DNA from: Culex pipiens pallens
Lineage: Eukaryota > Arthropoda > Insecta > Diptera > Culicidae
Direction of reading: 5' to 3'
DNA: 64,000 nucleotides
NCBI RefSeq assembly: GCF_016801865.2
Contig: NC_068938.1
Location: 24,754,158-24,818,157 of the forward strand
Part shown: piece after piece, positions 57,601 through 64,000 of the stretch
Layout: each line of letters starts with the position of its first letter
Position numbering within the stretch: the first letter of the stretch is position 1
Made by a program: the position numbers and the translations under genes
The notes under the pieces: generated by a model
The model's database searches: none
Told to the model about the DNA's origin: nothing
Seen by the model: only the letters and a program-made list of their open reading frames with translations

Positions 57601-60335
57601 CTTTTCAGCACTGAAATGGGTGCTGAAAAGTTGAACTTTTCAACACTACGGTCGAAAAGTAACACTTTTCAATATTTTATTGTTTAGAATGGAATAGAAT
57701 TTACTAAACACACGACTGTTTGACATGAAATTCCTTTCTAGAAGCGTTTTCGGATTTGCAAAAAATGTTGTGAGGTCGGTCGGTAAACCTTGTTGGATAA
57801 ATGTACGATTCGTGCTGAAAAAAACCCTCTTTTTGCAACTTGTTGCATAAACTACTATTAAAATGCAAACATTTAGTACAGGAATTTCGTATGATATTCT
57901 CATTTCCCAATTTCCATTATTCTTTGAGTTTTTTTTTTATCTCGTTCCCCTTAAATTTTCCAAACTCAAAATCTTTTTGTTATGTAATTTTGAGGTTTTG
58001 AAAATCTTTTTTTTTACTTTTAATAATTAACCATCAGATTTAAGTTTTTCTTCAGAGAAGATTTATAAAAAGTACACAGTTTATAAAACTACTCTTCATT
58101 GTTTGTATGATTCCAAGAGCGATTTTTCCCAGAATTAGCAATTTCTTTGAAACATTGATGACATTTTTGGGTGCTTTCTCTTTAACCAAAAAACTTTTTC
58201 ATGCATATTAGTTCGTCCATACAAATCTACATACAATTTAGAAAGCTATCCATACAAAAATGCCATAAAAATCAAAATTTGGTACCTTGAAAACGATTTA
58301 TTCTGATCCATTTCGTATACAGTCCAGACTCGATTATCCGAAGGCATCGGAAAATTTAGTACTTCGGATAATCGAATCACGAAAATTTTTTTTTTTTCTT
58401 TGTCTTATTTTTGATTGTTGAACTACTCTAAAGTGATTTTGAATTGTAAAAACCAAGATGGCGGCCAAAAAGGCAGTAATGAAGTATTGAAAATTGCATT
58501 TTGTAATTTTTTAAGTCAATCAAACATTCAAATTTGACTAAAATGGGGTCGCATGATTCGAATTTGATGGTAAAAGCAAGAAAATACAACAATACCAAAA
58601 AAAAATTCGATTCGATTATCCGAAATCCCATACAAACTTTCGGATAATCGAAACTGGACTGACTGGGGGAAAAAATAGGATAAATTCTAGAAAATGTTTT
58701 ACAGAGAAAAAAATTATCTGATCTGATACAATTGTTTATAAATTAATATTGAAATATATCCGAAATAAGAAACGATGAATTTATTCAGTTGTTTATTATG
58801 TTTATTATCAACATCTTTAAACTGTATAAGACTGCGAAAATCATATGACTGTGTACATTTTTAAAATTTGATACTAACTATTGATACGCAAGATGGATTT
58901 GAAAAGTGATATTTCATCAAGATAAATAATTTTGAATTTTCGAAATCAAGTTCCCTAAAGATTCAAAATATCATGGAATATTTAACAGAAATAAAAATTG
59001 GTTTTGGATGCCTTTAATTCAAATGATCGCTGTCACAACGCTTGCAAAAAAGACAGCAAAAAGAGAGAGAGAGAAAGAGCATGAGCTTTCGTGTCGAGCT
59101 CGGCATTTATTCGTTTCAACTTCGTGTGTGTTCACTGACAGTCGCTTCGTAATGACGATCATGCCAGAAGCGTCCAGTTAGCATTCAACAATCGGATCGA
59201 TGATGAAAGCGGACTGTCTAGCTCTTTCAACTTTCTAAACTAGAAATTACAAATGTTGATAATATTTTAAATAATAGAAAATGCTTATTTACCATAATCC
59301 AACTTTTTATCAATTCATAAACTCACATAAGAAAAATTAGCTCGCATTCGCAATAAAGGCAATCATACAATTTCCTGGTCGAACATTAAAATTTCAAAAA
59401 ATCGGAAATTAACGAAATTCAAAAAAAAAGTATCAAAGTTCAAAAGTCTTCCGTAACAAAAAAAAAATATGGGTTCAAAAAATATATCTTCTGAAATAAC
59501 CTTCTAAAAATTTCCATTGATCAAATTGGAGAGAAAGAAAAACCACTCACCATATCGATATTCTGGATGATATCCTGGAAAGCCGAGTGGCTCCGGAAGG
59601 CCTCGAAGACGTTACGCTTGTACAGCAGCGTGTACACCAGGTTCGGACAGTACACCAGCTGGTGCGACAGACACGAGTTGAGAATCTCCAGCACCATCCG
59701 CAGCACCTCCTCCAGCACGGACAGATCCTGCAACTGAAGCACGTGACGCAATCATGTTCCAGCCAATAGAAACTAAAGCTAGCAGAAAGCAGAACCTACC
59801 ATATCGTCTGGATTGGATCCGGCGACGATCGGAACGGCCACCGTCGACGCCACCGCATCCCCGTTGGCCGCCACCGCCGCAGGTTGCCTCAGCTGCTGAT
59901 CGAGGCGGGCGTGCTTCTTCGCGAGCGTCTCAAACAGACTAACCAGCCGCTGGGCCACGTACGGGTGCAGCGAGCGGAACTGGCCGGACATGTTGGCCAG
60001 TGCCGCCAGACAGTTGGTGTGCAGATACTTGTCGCGCATCTTCAGCATGTTGTACTGGATGGTCCGGATGACGACCAGGATGAGCAGGCCGCCGAGCGAG
60101 ATTTCGCTGATCGAGCGCTCCGTGTACCACGTGATGTTTTTGAGAATCTTGAGAAAGAGACGATTTGTTAAGAGATTATAAAAGTTAATTACATGGCTGA
60201 CGTGCTTACAATCTCGTGGACGCTCTTGTTGAAGTTGTCGTCCTCGCTCAGAATCAGCAGCACAATCAGGGACATGTAGATATGATGGGAAGTGCTGTCG
60301 GGTGCGTTGTACAGAGTTTGCAGGATTGGTATCAC
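54656..60335 (-). CDS. DYM: Dymeclin, C-terminal half (5' part beyond the window)
   Basis: Five minus-strand exons, all joined in phase 0: 60335-60210 (42 codons, starts VIPILQTLYN), 60147-59800 (116), 59733-59551 (61), 54988-54866 (41) and 54805-54656 (49 plus stop). Acceptors end in AG; donors are GTAAGC, GTAGGT, GTGAGT and GTTAGT. Motifs match my knowledge of the dymeclin family: NITWYTERSISEISLGG, IRTIQYNMLKMRDKYLHTN, NPNLVYALLYKR-like CPNLVYTLLYKRNVFEAF, FQDIIQNID, and the very conserved end LRKFPDLKFKYVEEDAPEEF followed by FIPYVW. Dymeclin is a helical peripheral Golgi protein of about 670 residues needed for Golgi organisation and traffic; roughly the last 309 are here. The segment before SNPDDM is Ala/Val-rich and looks lineage-specific. 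Three introns are 60-66 nt, one is 4.56 kb and transposon-laden, and the next one upstream exceeds 3.6 kb. Confidence 0.93.
55089..56366 (-). mobile_element. Non-autonomous retroposon with 24-bp target duplication
   Basis: An exact 24-bp direct repeat (55065-55088 and 56367-56390, containing GACAAATCAGCTGAGTTTTA) flanks 1278 bp. On the minus strand it starts GGGGGGAGGTGTCCACGTG and ends in a short (ATTACAGA)n-type repeat, which points to LINE-mediated insertion. No reverse transcriptase is encoded; a 60-codon frame at 55206-55388 is on the opposite strand. It may be an internally deleted LINE or a long SINE. It sits in the dymeclin intron in the same orientation as the gene. Confidence 0.7.
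57085..57207 (+). repeat. MITE family 'AGGC', right end
   Basis: Ends AAATATTTGCAACAGCCT and carries GAGTCGAGGGACATAAAC, matching the right part of the other copies. The left part is missing. Confidence 0.6.
57425..57577. mobile_element. Snapback MITE (ATATCCGTAGTAAC)
   Basis: Arms of about 60 bp are nearly exact inverted copies: AACAGTTCAATAGGGCGAAT against ATTCGCCCTATTGAACTGTT, around a loop of about 30 bp centred near 57501. Total 153 bp, non-coding. Confidence 0.8.
57585..57850 (-). repeat. Dispersed repeat with TTTTCAGCAC stem-loops, copy 2
   Basis: Reverse-orientation relative of 5745-6115: palindromic AACTTTTCAGCACC/GGTGCTGAAAAGTT blocks, then GATAAATGTACGATTCGTGCT and TTTTTGCAACTTGTTGCATA. 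Confidence 0.6.
58190..58319. repeat. GAGCAA-foldback family fragment
   Basis: Contains CCATACAAATCTACATACAA and CTATCCATACAAAAATGCC, then TTCTGATCCATTTCGTA, where the neighbouring pogo-type MITE has inserted. Confidence 0.5.
58320..58661. mobile_element. pogo/Tigger-type MITE (CAGTCCAGACTCG), copy 2
   Basis: Left end CAGTCCAGACTCGATTATCC and right end GGATAATCGAAACTGGACTG are inverted copies; TA precedes the left end (58318-58319) while the right flank reads AC, presumably mutated. The interior block AAGATGGCGGCCAAAA is the reverse complement of the corresponding block in the copy at 6294-6682. Confidence 0.75.
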
Positions 60336-60571
60336 CTGAAAGTCGTGAAAAGAGCAAAAAAATACGATTTAGAAGTGAGTTTTAATTGTTGATAATTCAA
60401 CTGTGGTGTTATGTATTTATTTGGAAACTGGTGTTATAAATCTGAGCTTACCAGCAAAACATCACTACACTGCAAGACATGTTTTTCAGCTTATATGAAC
60501 TATTCTAACTTATTTTTAACTTATACAATCGTGCGAACTTAGCTTTTAGTTAATACATGTAGTTGCTTCCC
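60336..60571 (-). other. Start of a long upstream dymeclin intron
   Basis: No further dymeclin exon is visible from here to the right end, so the intron is at least 3.6 kb and contains the nested elements that follow. Confidence 0.6.
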
Positions 60572-60623
60572 GAGCAGATGGAAATAACGTGGGAATAACA
60601 TTTTTTGATATTTGAAAATACTA

Positions 60624-61990
60624 CAGTCATGCCTCGGTTTAGCACCGCATATGGGGGATGCAAAACCGAGGCGTGCATAACCGAGGCACAGAGCTTATGG
60701 GATTTTGGCTATATGGGAGACATTGGCTTTAATCGTACGAAAAATCATGCAAACATCAAAAAATTATAGTGTTTTGGAATCGGGATGATGTCAGCTATCC
60801 ATTAAAATTATTATTTCATGAAAATTTTCACAAAAATACGTATTTTTCCTGTATTTCGAAAATGCTTTTTTTCTCTAAAGAAACCAAAAAAAGATTGTAA
60901 TTGCAATATGGGTATCAAATGATCGGGGTTTTTTTCATACATTTTGAATTTAATAACAACATTTTTAGAAAATACTCAAAATTTTCACAAAACTACGTAT
61001 TTTCGAAAAAAATACTCAAAATTTCAGTTTTTACAATATGGGTATCAAACGATCGGGATTTTTTCATACATTTCGAAAGTTATTAAAAAAATGAAAATAC
61101 TCAAAATTTTCACAAAACTACGTATTTTAGAAAAAATGATTTGATTATTTGATACCCATATTGTAAAAACTGAAATTTTTAAAAGTTTTACGAAAATACG
61201 TAGTTTTGTAAAAAATTTGAGTATTTTCAAAAAATATTGTTATGACATTCGAAATGTATGAAAAAATCCTAATCGTTTGATACCAACATTGTAAAAACTG
61301 ACATTTTGAAAAGTTTTTCAAAAGTACGTAGTTTTGTGAAAATTTTGAGTTTTTAAAAAAAATGTTGTTATTACATTCTAAATGTATGAAAAAATCCCGA
61401 TCGTTTGATACCAACATTGTAAAAACTGACATTTTGAGAAGTTTTTCAAAAATACGTAGATTTGTGAAAAATTTGAGTATTTTCAAAAAAAGTTGTTATT
61501 ACATTCGAATTGTATGAAAAAATCCTGATCGTTTGATACCCATATTGTAAAAATTGAAATTTTGAGTATTTTTTTTCGAAAAAACGTAGTTTTGTGAAAA
61601 TTGGGAGTATTTTTTGAAATGTTGTTATTATATCCGAAATGTACGAAAAAACCTGATCATTTGATACCCAGATTGCAATAACAATATATTTTTGGATTCT
61701 TTAGAGAAAAAGAAGCATTTTCGAAATACAGGAAAAATACGTATTTTTGTGAAAATTTTCATAAAATAATAATTTTAATGGATAACTGACATCATCCCGA
61801 TTCCAAAACACTATAATTTTTTGATGTTTGCATGTTTTTTCATACGATTAAAGCCAATGTCTCCCATATAGCCAAAAACCCATAAGCTCTGTGCTTCAGT
61901 TAAGCACTGGGCCGTGCTTAACCGAGGCAGCTGAACGGTGCAAAACCGGGGCAGTGCAAAACCGAGGCGTGCAAAACCGAGACATGACTG
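60624..61990. mobile_element. pogo/Tigger-like foldback (CAGTCATGCCTCGGTTT)
   Basis: 1367 bp flanked by TA (60622-60623, 61991-61992). The ends CAGTCATGCCTCGGTTT and AAACCGAGACATGACTG are inverted, and arms of about 250 bp are complementary (for example CACTATAATTTTTTGATGTT at the right arm). Near each end the motif GCAAAACCGAGGCGTGC is repeated. The core is a 128-bp-period tandem array in both orientations. No transposase. Confidence 0.85.
60905..61680. repeat. Minisatellite with about 128-bp period in foldback core
   Basis: TTTGATAC starts at 61148, 61276, 61404, 61532 and 61660, an exact 128-bp period. The inverse GTATCAAA starts at 60912 and 61042. Orientation switches near 61140. Each unit has one pair of ATACGTAGTTTTGTGAAAA and TGAGTATTTTC-like blocks. 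Open frames across it follow from the repetition. Confidence 0.85.
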
Positions 61991-62337
61991 TAGGCCAATA
62001 AGATTTTATGTTATTTATACCAAGTTTTGTTATTCGCCGTTATGATTTTTTGTTATTTGATTGTTATTGTAATAACAGGCTAATAACATTTTTAGTTATT
62101 CTTCGAACATATCATTGTTATTCTTTTTTGTTATTTCAACAACTAATCCGATCTTCCCAATAACTGTTGGAGTTATTTTTCCATAACAAAAAATGTTATT
62201 CAAAAGTTGTTTTGGCTTTTAACCAATATCAGACCGATAACAAAATTTGTTTTGATAACATAAAGTGTTAATAAACTCTTAGGCAAAAATGGAGATTGCA
62301 AGAATATTCCATAACACTTTTTGTTATTTTACCAGTA

Positions 62338-62499
62338 CAGTGGACTCTCTGGCTGTCGATCTTCTCGATACCAATATTTCTCCAGCTGTCAATAAATTTT
62401 TCAGTCCCTTCTAATAGATTGCTTTGATTTTTCGTTCTATAATTTGATAACTCCCGCTCTCGATGGTACTTTCAATATCGACAGCGAGAGAGTCCACTG
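62338..62499. mobile_element. Short TA-flanked MITE (CAGTGGACTCTC)
   Basis: 162 bp flanked by TA (62336-62337, 62500-62501). Left end CAGTGGACTCTCTGGCTGTC and right end GACAGCGAGAGAGTCCACTG are inverted copies. CAGT termini with a TA target fit the pogo branch. Confidence 0.88.
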
Positions 62500-62544
62500 T
62501 ATTTGTTATTGAAATGGCATGAATTTTGTTGTTATCGTCTGCTC

Positions 62545-63589
62545 TGGTTCATAATTCAATCTTAAACTCGAATATATTTTTTTTAATTATTAAGAAAATA
62601 ATATCAATAGCATGAGATTATACTTTTATAAATATTTACTTAATCTTATTCAAAAACTGCAAAAAAGAACTAAAGAGTTCAGTGTATATGATTTTTTTTT
62701 TTTTGTTGGATTTACTTAACCTTGTCCTGTAGATATTTTTTCGCTAAATTTAATTTCTTGTGACCTAATTTTGAGCTAGTTTTATAGTGTACTATTTTTT
62801 GTCTTTTCATGTTTAACATATTTATCTTCAGCCAGCTTATTTATTTATTTTTTCTTCTTTTTGATAGTATCAAGCCTTTTTTACTTCTAACAGTTTTTTT
62901 TCTGCTTTGTTTGTAAAACACAATCAATCAATCAACTTCTCTTCTTTTTTGTTGTTCGCTATTAAATTTAACAAAACCTTTAAAGTTGCAACTAATCGCA
63001 TTAAATCATGGTCTAGAACAGAACAATAATAACTGCATAGGGTGGTACAAATTTCATTCAGGTTTTACCTCTTGGCTCTGATCAATGGACATTCAAAAAT
63101 ATAACCTAATTCAAAATTTTAAGCAAGGTGCAACTAAACAATAATGTATTTTAAAAATAAGTTACAAAGACTTTGAACATAAATTGATACGAAATGGAGT
63201 GTTAAAAATGTGTTGTACTGTGATAATTAAACTCTGATAACTGTAATAAACTAATTTAACGAATTTCAGTCAAAATTCTGTCTTAAATGTTAAAATTTAC
63301 CTAAAATTGATATGTATTTTCTTAAAAAGCTTATAAAGTAAGTTAACTAACTATCAAGGTTGCCAACGATTAAAATTATCGAGACTCGATAACGAAAATC
63401 TATCGTTATCGTTAATTCGATAAATTTATCGGCGATAATCTTATCGACGATAATGGACGATAACTCATTTTTAAAATCGTTCTAAAATCGTTTAATTCAA
63501 TCATATTATGTCAAACTTTCAATGCTTTCACTAAAAATATATGTTTTGAAAATCTAGTAAGTTTCAAAGAAAAATATGTACTCAAAATT
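62545..63589. other. AT-rich stretch with a TTATCG cluster
   Basis: No gene. At about 63385-63470 CGATAA/TTATCG hexamers recur on both strands (for example ATCGTTATCG, TTATCGGCGATAA), making a small internally palindromic block preceded by GGTTGCCAACGATTAAA, which resembles the end of a mobile element. Confidence 0.45.
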
Positions 63590-63930
63590 GTTCACAAAAT
63601 ACTCTACTTTTTCAAAAGTACTCAAATTTTCATAATTTGCAATATTTGCAATCAAACGAAGCGAAATTTTTGTATGCTTTTTCACTTCATTAGAGATATT
63701 TTTTCGAAAATACTCAAATTTTCACAAATTACCGTATTTTTTCGAAAATACTCAAATTTTCAAAATATTTAACATGGGTATCAAACAAAGCGAAATTTGG
63801 TTTGCTTTTTCACATTATTATAGTTTTTTTTTTAGAAAATATAATAATTTTCAAAAATTACCGTATTTTTTCGAAAATACTCAAATTTTTAAAATGTGCA
63901 ATAGGGGTATCAAACGGACGCAAATAGGAC
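63590..63930. repeat. Minisatellite related to the 128-bp units
   Basis: ATCAAAC recurs at about 63650, 63780 and 63909 (period about 130 bp), each time with TTTTCGAAAATACTCAAAT and ATTACCGTATTTTT blocks. It resembles the left-hand orientation of the array at 60905-61680 but is more diverged. Confidence 0.65.
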
Positions 63931-64000
63931 ATAACTTAGACGAAGCACTTGAGTTCGAGTTGGAAATCAGTGTTCTCGTCTGGGATATGTCATTTTGACA

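Larger units (their letters stand above)
54989..59550 (-). other. Large dymeclin intron, mobile-element rich
   Basis: The 4.56-kb intron holds the retroposon at 55089-56366, an 'AGGC' MITE end, a snapback MITE, a TTTTCAGCAC repeat and a pogo-type MITE. About 59030-59220 is a GC-richer single-copy patch with a GA-rich tract. No additional exon is needed: the flanking exons join in phase and give continuous dymeclin sequence. Confidence 0.7.
60572..62544. mobile_element. GAGCAGA-ended element hosting two nested insertions
   Basis: Inverted ends GAGCAGATGGAAATAAC and the complement of GTTGTTATCGTCTGCTC bound about 2 kb. Removing the two TA-flanked insertions (60624-61990 and 62338-62499) leaves about 440 bp dominated by TTGTTATT/AATAACAA motifs. 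Its own target duplication is not clear. Confidence 0.65.

Noticed and set aside
59754..60181. Plus-strand frames over the dymeclin exons
   Set aside because: They are antisense shadows of GC-rich dymeclin exons, whose minus-strand reading gives clear family sequence and phase-consistent splice sites.
60901..61486. Similar open frames of 60-113 residues on both strands
   Set aside because: They come from the 128-bp tandem repeats inside the foldback element.

Overview
The window looks like AT-rich, transposon-packed genomic DNA of a dipteran insect, most likely a culicine mosquito (Culex or a relative). The evidence is two intron-containing animal genes with canonical GT..AG junctions, several 60-66 nt introns typical of Diptera, tRNA-headed SINEs, a non-LTR retrotransposon, and many foldback/MITE families with TA, TTAA or 8-bp target duplications. 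Nothing prokaryotic is present. The genus is inferred from overall style, not shown by a marker gene.

Only two host genes can be supported, both in the last quarter. (1) A secreted single-Kunitz-domain protein on the + strand, exons 47851-48173 and 53569-53680, 144 residues, with a TATA box, a signal peptide, a dibasic processing site and a complete six-cysteine Kunitz domain split by a 5.4-kb intron. (2) The C-terminal 309 residues of dymeclin (DYM), a Golgi-associated protein, on the - strand in five exons between 60335 and 54656; its 5' half lies beyond the right edge. The two genes converge, and a palindromic TTTATTGAATAAA at 53921-53933 could supply the poly(A) signal of both.

The left 47 kb has no recognisable host gene. 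It alternates between GC-richer, apparently single-copy islands (about 6.9-8.7, 12.3-13.6, 18.0-18.8, 24.0-25.6, 29.2-30.0, 36.8-37.9 and 43.1-43.9 kb) and repeats. Main repeats: a 1.2-kb heptanucleotide array (CTAAAAA)n at 8.7-9.96 kb; a 1.19-kb retroposon with 127-bp tandem monomers at 20.1-21.3 kb; a perfect 209-bp palindrome at 22.1-22.3 kb carrying a hammerhead-like motif; a dispersed foldback family with GAGCAA termini in about seven full or partial copies; a nearly full-length CR1/Jockey-type LINE ORF2 on the - strand (32.7-35.7 kb) broken by one frameshift and one nonsense codon; and several tRNA-derived SINEs, one of them dimeric.

Many elements are nested. Examples are SINEs inside foldback elements at 27.35 and 52.9 kb, a TA element inside a foldback at 44.4 kb, a hAT-type MITE inside a foldback at 51.45 kb, and two TA-flanked elements inside a third at 60.6-62.5 kb. 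Target duplications fix the order of insertion. The introns of both host genes are made largely of such insertions.
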